48,965 bases of DNA from Symbiodinium natans (taxonomy: Eukaryota > Sar > Dinophyceae > Suessiales > Symbiodiniaceae): contig CAJNDS010001446.1 in assembly GCA_905221605.1 (NCBI GenBank), forward strand, positions 1,596,315 to 1,645,279. Reading direction: 5' to 3'. Below, one piece after another: positions 42,101 through 48,965 of the stretch. The notes under the pieces are model-generated. The model searched no databases. It was not told the origin of the DNA and was given only the letters and a program-made list of their open reading frames with translations. Numbering within the stretch: position 1 is the stretch's first letter; every line of letters starts with the position of its first letter. Made by a program: the position numbers and the translations under genes.

Positions 42101-43494
42101 TGCGCTATTTTGGCAAGTAACGCTACAGTTGCATCATAAAGCTTATCAGGCCATTTCCCTGTACAAGTGATATGGTTCAAAAGTGACAACAACATGAGTT
42201 GAAGGTTATGAGGCATGGCTTTTAGTTCTGGCACCGAAAAACCATCTAAGCCCCGGGCGGTACCATTTTTTGACGTTTTCAAGGCCCACTGTAGTTCAGA
42301 AAGTGTGATGATTGGATCAAACTTGTCTAGCTCCGGTAAGTGGTTCGTCACATGCTGCAGAAAATCAAGGTCAATCTGTCTATCTGCCAACCGAAACCCA
42401 TCCCAAAAACTTGCCACGCACTGGAAAACGGAGTACGGGTTGGCGCACCATGTTTGTTGTTTGACGGATTTGCAGTACATGGCACTCGACATTGGCCTGT
42501 CAAGTGTGACCACACCTTGGCAAAACGAAGTAACCCTACACCGAGTAGGCCCGAAAACCCAGACAGTTCCCGGGATGGGTTCCTGGCCATGAACTAGAGT
42601 GAACTTAGCCGGAGAGCCCTTGGAAACCCGCCTGCAACTCACATGTACAGTTTCAGACAGAGCAAGACTGTTGAGTGGGGGAAGCTGCTCGTCTTTAATG
42701 GCTCTCGCGTGACAACGGCCACCTGAAGACCAATCAGCCTGCATGGCTGCAGCAATTCGGTGAGCCCTTTGCTTCTTAACAAGAACATCCCATTGCTCTG
42801 CTTCTTGGCGCAATGCTGAGGCCAGCGTTTGCAACCACGCAAGACTTGGGACATTCACAGGTACCAAATTTACCAAATCATTACTCAACACCCATTCCCT
42901 AAACCCGCCCGGAAACCCTGGCGCGGCGCAAATCTTACGCCACAGGTTATGGCATGCCGCAGAAGGCCGAACATCACACTTGGCACGCAGATGCGTCAGT
43001 TCAAGGACTAAACGAAGCACTCGCAAACGCTTTCCAACGACAACCCTATCAGTAGCAAATGAACCATCAACTAAAGCACGGACACGACCTGGGCGAATCG
43101 GCACCATGCAGCCCTTTGCACGACCACCGCATGCTGCCGGTAAACGCTGACCAAAAGTCGCTCCATACGTTTGTTCAGCTGTTCTTTCAAAAGTCTGAGA
43201 GAAAGTGGACAACGCAGCATCAACGTCACCATTTTGCAAAACGTGCCAAAATTTGGCTGCGCAGTCATCATCAACATGGGCCTGCGCGAATGCTTTAAGG
43301 AAGCCAGGCAGTGACTGAAGATCTTTGGGCATCTTCCAACCCATGACAACCGGCATGCTTGTGGGGACATCAAAAGACACAAAAAGTTCCGCGTGATCAG
43401 TATACCCTCTTGGGTCTATACTGAAACCTCGGCAAAACTGCCAAGCTGGCGCGTTCAACAAAACGTAATCTAAACGCGAGATGCCTCGGTATGT
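39124..43494 (-). CDS. LINE polyprotein: EN tail, RT, zinc knuckle, RNase H
   Basis: The open frame has no ATG start. It continues upstream of the first TTG (43,461) to the telomeric tract at 43,495 and begins with the end of an APE-type endonuclease: GISRLDYVLL, then GYTDHAELF, the counterpart of the SDH motif. Residue numbers count from that TTG. Reverse transcriptase spans about 440-700: motif A LDLSKAYN (Asp530), motif B GVPEGCPL (about 586-593), motif C SYVDN (619-623), where the usual second Asp is Asn. A CPFC...H...C knuckle (C939, C942, H950, C955) follows, then RNase H at about 1010-1165 with D1016 (TDGS), E1063 (RAELYG), D1082 (YSDSK), H1134 and D1153. About 280 residues follow to the TAG stop. 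Apart from the missing 5' part and Asn623, no frameshift or stop interrupts it. Confidence 0.85.
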   Translation of the reverse strand, partial: TYRGISRLDYVLLNAPAWQFCRGFSIDPRGYTDHAELFVSFDVPTSMPVVMGWKMPKDLQSLPGFLKAFAQAHVDDDCAAKFWHVLQNGDVDAALSTFSQTFERTAEQTYGATFGQRLPAACGGRAKGCMVPIRPGRVRALVDGSFATDRVVVGKRLRVLRLVLELTHLRAKCDVRPSAACHNLWRKICAAPGFPGGFREWVLSNDLVNLVPVNVPSLAWLQTLASALRQEAEQWDVLVKKQRAHRIAAAMQADWSSGGRCHARAIKDEQLPPLNSLALSETVHVSCRRVSKGSPAKFTLVHGQEPIPGTVWVFGPTRCRVTSFCQGVVTLDRPMSSAMYCKSVKQQTWCANPYSVFQCVASFWDGFRLADRQIDLDFLQHVTNHLPELDKFDPIITLSELQWALKTSKNGTARGLDGFSVPELKAMPHNLQLMLLSLLNHITCTGKWPDKLYDATVALLAKIAQPASAKDARPITVLATLYRVWARCIAAKIYSHLLPFLPPELYGSIPGKSAMDLAWILQNEVETALHTNQHVAGFSLDLSKAYNTISRHAVRVLAKRLGWPETVIDAYQNFLFGVRRHFRVAEHLFPPRVSKVGVPEGCPLAVLSMIIVTWAVSGQVQACHDIPLRSYVDNWRVQAPSPQLACAATSTVAASSQKLGMTLSMDKLVGYATHKKFRGFLRQFVLEGSRVTVAHDFADLGVQFCARRAACAKGVQDRVDRNGVKLDRLQTMPWSLARKVACLTKFIFPSVFYGSEISSVSVSALRGFRGKCNKALWGPNNQRNHFLAPLLGAGEVYEPFLYVFKKRWTTLKRVWARYPSIRCNWNALLEGPALQGGGPLTYFFADLRSVGWDPLPDGLIAVPDHDNLSILLSNWDVVYSQVLVAWQRHVVTKVQGYKGLQGLSGFSVSLVRGVLSTDQGYDAQVANYSCGAIVPASRRKHFTSQDDLQCPFCQAELSIKHMLLGCPATLQCREALQIPSDLSDFELLWGLFRTPPEVEQYHTLLRDLNWKPVPKLFVGQEVHLFTDGSTQQPKNSILSLSAWAVVLAEPGKLNGACVLRDFVPGQHHTNNRAELYGVLAAVLLGDGGTVYSDSKISVDGFGLLLKYGFDALVRSQYSNLDIWFAIHEALLQCHGTWRIVKVKSHQAWHSAPDDWHAWLWYHNDMADEFAKAVLLPKDCPAVQHHRSAVQAFDRTCRAQRLVYKLHRGVADVFQSKSRITKQAPHDLFSDRSLQSLQAQFQDRVGMMVADVGVVFPKGCLPNWDTFLLCAPFAQLLFAWCSQCCWVPDEQGFSLVEFYLAFTRETGWLAPVNVASWEAAAKPAGLRDTLVKAAWVHEVQYPQISLCAQPLTAQLLVFSHVIRAVFLACQCPWKPRAMFALRWLGVPCKVPALTMRPQYHHVGEVCQNLSRLFTGRKYRQVLKQGYTVVQKPVAAQIPFRSPREIFNAQRRAHRQAR

Positions 43495-43541
43495 GTTTAG
43501 GGTTTAGGGTTTAGGGTTTAGGGTTTAGGGTTCAGGGTGAC
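43495..43541 (+). repeat. Telomeric insertion in LINE endonuclease, ATGT duplication
   Basis: 47 bp, GTTTAGGG...GGGTGAC, consisting of five TTTAGGG and one TTCAGGG unit. ATGT sits on both sides (43,491-43,494 and 43,542-43,545). Taking out the insert and one ATGT (51 bp) joins the downstream LINE frame to an upstream open frame in the same phase. This is direct evidence that telomeric repeat entered an existing gene sequence. Confidence 0.75.
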
Positions 43542-43542
43542 A

Positions 43543-43641
43543 TGTAAATACATCGGCATGGGTTACGGCATGCTGCATGAAGTTGTTTGGCGATGTCGAC
43601 AGGCCCGACGCGCAAAGGCAGGCCAGGGCTCTCACATCACC
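43543..43641 (-). pseudogene. LINE endonuclease fragment upstream of telomeric insert
   Basis: 33 codons in phase with the LINE frame, without a stop, including NNFMQHAVTHADVFT. This resembles the stretch just before the SRLDY motif in APE-type endonucleases. A second, larger telomeric tract cuts it off at 43,642. Beyond that tract a short open frame (about 43,788-43,857) may or may not be more LINE sequence. Confidence 0.6.
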
Positions 43642-43787
43642 GGGTTCAGGGTTTAGGATTTAGGGTTCAGGGTTTAGGGTTTAGGGTTCAGGGTTTAGGG
43701 TTTAGGGTTCAGGGTTTAGGGTTTAGGGGTTCGGTTTCAGGGTTCAGGGTTGAGGGTTCAGGGTTTAGGGTTCGGTTTAGGGGCGGA
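43642..43787 (+). repeat. Telomeric tract with 21-bp higher-order unit
   Basis: From about 43,645 to 43,728 a 21-bp unit (TTCAGGG followed by two TTTAGGG) repeats four times, one base differing in the first. Degenerate TTCAGGG/TTGAGGG/TTCGG units follow. The frame reading GLGFRVQ repeats is its translation. Confidence 0.85.
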
Positions 43788-44033
43788 CGAACTTCGGGGA
43801 CCTGGCTCATAGGCAGAGCTGCAATCACTGGGTCATTGTTGAAGCTCATCAGTTTATGAAGGTATAAACCCAAAAAGGAACAAACATGATTAGCTTTAAA
43901 TAGTGCCCCGTAACAGTGGCGCGATGCCTTGCAGAACTCGACTGAAGCTCAAGTTCCCCGAAGTCAAACGCCAGAGCAGGGGGATGCCCCCAAAACATAT
44001 TAATAACAACAATAAGGCAAGAATAATGAGAAT
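43788..44033. other. Unique sequence, no gene
   Basis: A+T-richer sequence between the telomeric tract and a MITE. No domain recognised. Confidence 0.5.
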
Positions 44034-44121
44034 TGGGATGTTTCCCCCTTTACACTAACAGTCCTTGAGAGGGTTTAAAGTACCCTTTGTTGTCATCCCT
44101 ATTAAGGGGGAACATCCAAAG
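44034..44121. mobile_element. MITE of the GGGATGTT family, copy 2
   Basis: Begins TGGGATGTTTCCCCCTTTAC and ends GGGGGAACATCCAAAG. ATGAGAAT is present on both sides (44,026-44,033 and 44,122-44,129), an 8-bp target duplication. Compared with the copy at 27,020 it lacks about a dozen bases inside the right terminal repeat, so its ends are asymmetric. Confidence 0.75.
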
Positions 44122-44129
44122 ATGAGAAT

Positions 44130-44564
44130 AATTAACAATAAAATATGAGGACAAAATGGCTCCCGGAACAAAAGTCGTGGCTCAGGAGGGTGTGGTCACA
44201 GGATGTCTAAAATGCGATGGACTGCACTGACGGGCAACCCTAAACCCCAAACCCTAAACCCTAAACCCTTAACCCTAAACCCTAAACCCAGTGAAACCAG
44301 AAGCCACCGTGATGGCATGATGTTGGGAGCTTACGAGAATAGGGCACCTCGAAGATCGACCCCCCAAAGAATAAGATGCTCTTACGGTAAGGATCCCCCA
44401 AAAAGGTACCCCCAAGCTTCGGAAACCCTAAACCTTAGAGCGTAGTATCGTAAACCTCCATATGTATATATATATATGTGTGTATAGGATCAGCATCTTT
44501 TGAGGCATCTCTCTGAAGTCGTGTGCCGGCGCATGTGCAAGGTAGGTGGGCGTTACGCAGTATT
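44130..44564. other. Unique sequence with C-strand tract and TA repeat
   Basis: C-strand tract at about 44,235-44,290 and a TATATATATATATG stretch near 44,463. No gene found. Confidence 0.5.
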
Positions 44565-44684
44565 CTTTGGGATGTTCCCCCTGACACTAACAGGCCCTCA
44601 CAGGGAATATGATACCCCACCCCCCCCCCCCCCCCATTAGAATCCCCATGTAGGAATGGTAGTATAAGGGGGAACATCCCAAAG
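44565..44684. mobile_element. MITE of the GGGATGTT family, copy 3, with poly-C
   Basis: Starts CTTTGGGATGTTCCCCCTGA and ends AAGGGGGAACATCCCAAAG. The inner sequence parallels the copy at 27,020, but where that copy has a short CCCCC this one has a 16-nt C run at 44,620-44,635. TAT lies just outside both ends (one T offset on the left), so the target duplication is uncertain. Confidence 0.75.
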
Positions 44685-46165
44685 TATGCCACTAGAACAG
44701 ACCGTCCTTTTGTTGAGTGCTTGTAAGTGCAAGAACCATTCCGACTTGGAGCAAAGGTTGGCGGGAGTCGAAGCCGAGCACGCAGAGCTCAAGTGCCTTG
44801 GTGAATGAACCCCAAACCCTAAATCTACAGCCCCCTGGGGAATTATTTTGTATTTTTTGTTCATATAAAGCCGAAGAGGATATTAAACGGATGATTTGTG
44901 CTAAGGTTCTAAGGGGAGTATAGAAATTGTGGATTAGGGCTCCGGGCCGAAATGCGCTAGGAGTTTTTGCAAGGGTGAGATCTTGGTGATCTGCTTCCGC
45001 GCTCCGCAACTCAACCGGGTGGCGACCCTAAGCTACTATTTCCTCAAGTTCTCAAGCCCCCCCAAAAAAGCAGAAGATAGCAATCCCTACGAAGTTGTTC
45101 TGATAAGGGAGAGTCGGTTTTTATTGTGAATATTTTGTTTTTTTAGAAGAAGGAGCGGCTTCTCCCCTGGTGTTAATCCGAAGCCCTCAACCCTAAACTC
45201 CTACTTCCGTATACCCTCAACCCGACGCCCTACTACACCATGTCCCGAAACCCAGTATCATATACCATAACCCTAAATCCTCCACCCTAAACGTAGGAAA
45301 CGGACTGGGCAATTAGGCCCATTCTTGGCTGCCGTCAAGAGCCCCAAGCCCTATTAACAAATTATACGGATATATATATATATATATATATTTATGCCAA
45401 CATCCCTAAACCCTAAGCCCTAGACCCTAAGCCCTAAGCCCTAAACCCTAAACCCTAGACCCTAACCATAAACCCCAAACCTTAAACCCCCCTAAGCCCT
45501 CAAAGCACAGGCAAGATGTTGTGCGCATGCAGCAGGACGCGGTGAGGGCATACCCCTGGGGTGCACTACTCAGGGTCGAGGGTTGAGGGTTGAGGGGTTG
45601 AGGGTTTGAGGTGTCTAGGGTCTAGGATTGAGGGTTTGCAGGGCTTGCGAAGCCTCTGCACTCAAACCCTGCCGGTATAAGAACGAAAAGGTACATCCCG
45701 TGAACCCTAATCCTTTAAACCCTAAACCCTGTCGGGATCCCTAAGCCTATAAGCCCCTGTACCCTCTTCCCCATCCTCTCACGGCGTGTTCCTTCTGCGA
45801 GGAGCTTTCCGTACACCATGCGAACACGCAGCAGCCTGACATGCAGTACTGTTCAGGAGTTTCAAGGGTTTAGGAGGGACTTTCTTGATTCTTCCAGGGG
45901 GTTGCAGAACATTCACCTCCCGCCCCCAAGGAAAAACAGTAGAGGCGATGGTGCAAGGGTGCCTTCCGCGCTGTACGTCTTGGCAACGCTTTTATCTGTG
46001 CGTGCATGTGCGTGCGAGTGCGCGCGTGCGTGCGCTTGTGTGTATGCATACGTATTATTTGGGTGAGAGGGAGGGAGGCGCTTTTGTAGAGGTCGCCGTC
46101 CTTGTAGCAATATGAAACAGTCCCAGACGGTGAGGGTCCCGGCGCAACTTGTGATGCGGCCTTCT
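44685..46165. other. Unique sequence with a truncated foldback, no gene
   Basis: At 45,033-45,063 the sequence CTACTATTTCCTCAAGTTCT followed by a C run matches one end of the 46,166 family. The other end is missing. A TA microsatellite is near 45,367-45,391. C-strand tract with CCCTAAG/CCTAGAC variants at about 45,400-45,500. Open frames at 44,637-45,009 and 45,818-46,115 have no recognisable domain. Confidence 0.55.
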
Positions 46166-46268
46166 CTACTATTTGCGAAAGAACCCCAAAAGAAAAATAA
46201 TCATCCCTATATTGCCCTCATAAGGAAGAATGTTTTTTGTTTTTTGGGGGTTCTTAAGCAATTAGTAG
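46166..46268. mobile_element. MITE-like foldback, family with 4,725-4,889
   Basis: Left end CTACTATTTGCGAAAGAACC; the inverse of the right end reads CTACTAATTGCTTAAGAACC. Both run into C/A-rich sequence, so the element is bounded by ~22-bp imperfect inverted repeats, total 103 bp. Related ends occur at 477-497, 4,725-4,889 and 45,033. No coding capacity. Confidence 0.7.
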
Positions 46269-46810
46269 TTCTGTATTGCTCACACGATGCCTGCAGTTGT
46301 GTGCATCTGTAAACAGTCGTACCTTGCATGGCAGCCAGTCTCGGCTTTCTGAGATCACAACAACAGAAAGATGTCGAAGACAGGACGCAAAATAACTGCA
46401 CTCTTCTCGCAGCTATCCACCTTCGAAGCTGCGGATTGTTGCACGCAAGGTTCTGCAGTAATTAGCATCATGATGCTTGGCAGAGGTCCTAATGTACCAC
46501 GCCGCGGGCAGGTGTTTAATCCGCAGTTACGGAACTTTCGAACGGTTGAGAAGGGACCCGCCGAGATCCGTATGAAGAAGCACTAGATGTATTCATGTGA
46601 GTGTGTATGTACATATACATATGCCTGCATAGATACACGTGTATATATATATATATGTATAGAGATATGTGTGTGTGCACACGCTTCAGTAGTCTGCATG
46701 TCGGTGCCCCGGAGAGGTTTTTTTGGACAACCAACCTATAGAACCCTTCAAAGCACCGAACTCCCCGGGTCGATGGGCTGATCGTGTTTACGACTTTAGA
46801 ATAAAGGTTT
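46269..46810. other. Unique sequence, no gene
   Basis: Includes an alternating TA/TG stretch at about 46,600-46,680. Short open frames show no domain. Confidence 0.5.
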
Positions 46811-47233
46811 CTTTAGGGTTTAGGTTTCAGGGTTTAGGGTTTAGGGTTTAGGGTGTAGGGTGTAGGGTTTAGGGTTTAGGGTTTGGGGTTCGCCCTTCGC
46901 TCTTTTCACGTGTCCCGAAGGTCAGGGCAGCGGATTCACATCTTGGAAGCTGAAGCGCTGCAGCTGTCCGAGCGCCTGGACCAATGAGACGGATAACCCT
47001 TACCCAACTACACCTAACCCGAAAGCCTAAACCCTAAACCCTAAACCCTGCACCTCAACCCTAAAACCCCCTGAGCCCAAAGAAGCCCCTAAACTCACCC
47101 TCAAGCCTAAATAAGCCTAGCTTACCCCCTAAACCCTAAACCCTAAACCCTAAACCCTAAACCCTAAACCCTAAACCCTAAACCCTAAACCCTAAACCCT
47201 AAACCCTAAACCCTAAACCCTAAACCCTAAACC
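46811..47233. repeat. Telomeric tracts, G- then C-strand
   Basis: G-strand tract with GTGTAGGG variants at about 46,811-46,890, C-strand units at about 47,025-47,052, and an array of about 15 perfect CCCTAAA units at 47,126-47,233. Confidence 0.85.
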
Positions 47234-48060
47234 CCCTCAAAGGGCTTGGGGGGTATCCGAAGCCACAAAGTCGCCCCAGGCTCCGGGAGAGCCATGAGAT
47301 GCAGATCGATGCTCGTCTCAGGGTTTAGGGTTTAGGGTTTAGGGTTTAGGGTGTAGGGTGTAGGGTTTAGGGTTTAGGGTTTAGGGTTTAGGGTTTAGGG
47401 TTTAGGGTTTAGGGTTTGGGGGTTTGGGGGTTTGGGGGTTTGGGGGTTTGAGGGTTTAGGGGGTTTGGGGGTTTAGGAGGTTTGGGGTTTGGGGGTTTGG
47501 CGGTTTGGGGTTTGGCGTTTTGGGGTTTTGGGATTTAGGGGTTTAGGGTTCAGGGTTCAGGGTCCAGGGGTTTTGTGTTCAAGGGTTTCGGGCTCAGGGT
47601 TTGAGGGTTTGGGTTTTGAGGTTGAGGGTTTTGGGGGGTTAGGGTTTAGGATTTTGGGGTTTTGGGTTTTGGGGTGTAGGGTTGAGGGTTCAGGGGGTTT
47701 AGGGGGTTTAGGGTTTTTGGGTTCAGGGCTTAGGGGGGTTTTGGTTTGGGGTTTTGGGTTTTGGGTTAGGGTTTGGGGTTTTTGGGTTTGGGGTTTTGGG
47801 TTTAGAGTGTTTTGGGGGCTTTGGAGTTTTAGTGGGGTTTAGGGGTTTAGGGCAGGGTTTAGGGTTTCAGGGTGTATGGTTTAACGGTTTAAGCGTTTAG
47901 AGTTTAGGGTTTAGGGGGATTCAGGGTTTAGGGTTTGGAGTTTAAGGGTTCGGAGTTTTAGGGTTTAGGGCTTTGGGCGTTTTGGGCAGGTTTGGCGTTT
48001 TGGTGGTTTAGGCGGTTTTGGGGGTTTTGGGCTTTTTGGGGGTTTAGGGGGTGTTGGGTT
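47234..48060 (+). repeat. G-strand telomeric array degrading to G-rich sequence
   Basis: TTTAGGG with GTGTAGGG variants at 47,317-47,415, five TTTGGGGG units at about 47,415-47,455, then highly degenerate TTTGGGGTTT-like sequence to about 48,060. The 117-residue G/F/R/W-rich open frame is its translation. Confidence 0.85.
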
Positions 48061-48830
48061 TAAGCATGAGGACTTCGGGGGTTTCATGGGGTTAACCTTC
48101 GGTAGTTGAAGCCGTTTGAAGCATGCGGAGTGCACGTTGAGCTCCAGGCTTTCAGATGCATACTCCTGCCGGCAAAAAATATGCACCGCCCCTCTTATCA
48201 ATCTCTGGCTGCAGCCTCAGGCACTGCACGAGATTCCTGGCGAACATACGGTGTACATTGCTTAGCTGACTGTTGCAGGTGCCCAGGCGACCAATTACAG
48301 GTTTTGACAGTCAGGATCATGGGACTCTACCTCGGACACCTAAGATTGTACCCTTGGGTTTGGGGACCCTAATTGAAGATCCTGAATATAAGGGCCATAT
48401 TCGACCTAAACCCTAAACCCGAAGGCCTAGCCCTAACCCCCCCCCCCCCCCCACGAACCCCCCCACCCGAGTCCTAATCAGGAGCAGTCCCGGCGCGAAG
48501 TCGTGGACTTGCGGCGACGACTGGAGGACCGCCAGGGCGTCTTCTTTTTTGGCTTTGCCTTGGCCTCCTGAATGGGGTTTGGGGTCTGGGAGTTTAGGGT
48601 CTACTTGGAGTTTAGGGTCTGTGTTTAGGGTTTGGGAATCCGGCTTTGGGAATCTTAAATTCTCCCCAAGCTCCATGAGCTCAGAAAGTCCAGGGCTTAG
48701 GGTTTTAGGGCTTTCGGCCCTCCAGTTCCCCATTCAGAATGCCCTATGCGTCCTCAGGGTTCAGGGATTCGGCTGTAGAGGCCGAGGGGCCAAGTCTGAG
48801 GTTATCTGAGCCCTGAACCCGAAGACTTTT
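48061..48830. other. Unique sequence, no gene
   Basis: Includes a poly-C run at 48,437-48,452 and degenerate telomeric units at 48,590-48,640. The 88-residue frame at 48,106-48,372 has no recognisable domain. Confidence 0.5.
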
Positions 48831-48965
48831 GGGGTCGATGGCCTATGTGGGAGTTGGGGGGAGGGAGTGGGGGGGGAGTGGGTGGAGTGCGGAGGGAGTG
48901 GGGGGAGTGAAGGGGGTGGAGGGGGAGGGGCCATGATCGTGGGTACTTGGGGGGGGGGGGGGGGG
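48831..48965 (+). repeat. G-rich minisatellite ending in poly-G
   Basis: GGGGGGAGTG-like units of irregular length, ending with a run of at least 17 G at the window edge, from about 48,949. The window end in a homopolymer suggests a natural assembly break. Confidence 0.8.

Larger units (their letters stand above)
39042..43641 (-). mobile_element. LINE (non-LTR retrotransposon), 5' truncated or interrupted
   Basis: A minus-strand LINE flanked by telomeric repeats: TTTAGGG sequence ends at about 39,041 against its 3' end, and a telomeric tract interrupts its endonuclease at 43,495-43,541. The 3' untranslated region is only about 80 bp and has no poly-A tail, ending on the sense strand GATGCATGCA followed by TAAACCC. 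Domain order is endonuclease tail, reverse transcriptase, zinc knuckle, RNase H. The sense direction runs into CCCTAAA at the 3' end. Telomere-associated LINEs are known from silkworm (TRAS/SART) and Chlorella (Zepp). Whether this one targets telomeric repeat or merely landed in it cannot be decided from one copy. Confidence 0.85.

Noticed and set aside
43495-43541. The LINE-interrupting tract as a spliceosomal intron
   Set aside because: On the sense strand no choice of boundary within the ATGT duplication gives a terminal AG, and the interior is pure telomeric repeat.
43587-43859. 90-residue open frame with GLGFRVQ repeats
   Set aside because: Telomeric higher-order repeat read through into flanking sequence; antisense to the LINE fragment.
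47489-47842. 117-residue G/F/R/W-rich protein
   Set aside because: A translation of degenerate TTTAGGG/TTTGGGG repeat; the same GFRV-type peptides occur wherever the repeat is read.

Overview
The window looks like a gene-poor, repeat-saturated stretch of a eukaryotic nuclear genome, most likely a dinoflagellate and possibly one of the Symbiodiniaceae. The reasons are: pervasive TTTAGGG/CCCTAAA (Arabidopsis-type) telomeric repeats, the type reported for dinoflagellates; a LINE with reverse transcriptase, zinc knuckle and RNase H; an LTR element with CCCH-finger proteins and a possible spliced-leader remnant in its LTR; and a fragment of mitochondrial cytochrome b. I see no host protein gene, tRNA or rRNA gene that I can defend. 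Most open frames are translations of telomeric or microsatellite repeats and are left out. The species call is inference.

Layout. 1-31.8 kb: unique or low-copy sequence of tens to a few hundred bases, interrupted by more than 60 short telomere-type tracts in both orientations. Embedded in it are homopolymer C/G runs, a GAA tract (5.1 kb), a cytochrome b NUMT (10.2-10.7 kb), a CAAA tract (16.5 kb), a ~745-bp GT-rich satellite (19.3-20.0 kb) and several foldback (MITE-like) elements, some flanked by TA. 31,807-36,507: a complete 4.7-kb LTR retrotransposon on the minus strand with 287-bp LTRs that look identical, a primer-binding site matching the anticodon arm of initiator tRNA-Met, a polypurine tract, and gag-like reading frames (WW domain, S1/cold-shock-like domain, three CCCH fingers) but no protease, integrase or reverse transcriptase. 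It sits inside a TTTAGGG tract with a 5-bp duplication. 36.5-39.0 kb: more patchwork with another foldback. 39,042-43,641: a minus-strand LINE whose endonuclease region is cut by a short telomeric tract. 43.8-49 kb: two further foldbacks of one MITE family, more telomeric variants, and G-rich sequence at the right edge.

Main idea. Several telomeric tracts behave as insertions into pre-existing sequence rather than as old chromosome ends. One lies in the LINE coding frame with a 4-bp duplication. One has a perfect 15-bp flanking duplication. One splits a MITE terminal repeat with a ~23-bp imperfect duplication. Two more have a tract-free relative within this window. Mobile elements in turn sit in or next to telomeric tracts. 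This suggests ongoing scattering of telomeric DNA through the genome (telomerase or reverse-transcriptase repair of breaks), with nested transposition. Telomerase involvement is inference; the duplications and interrupted frames are visible.
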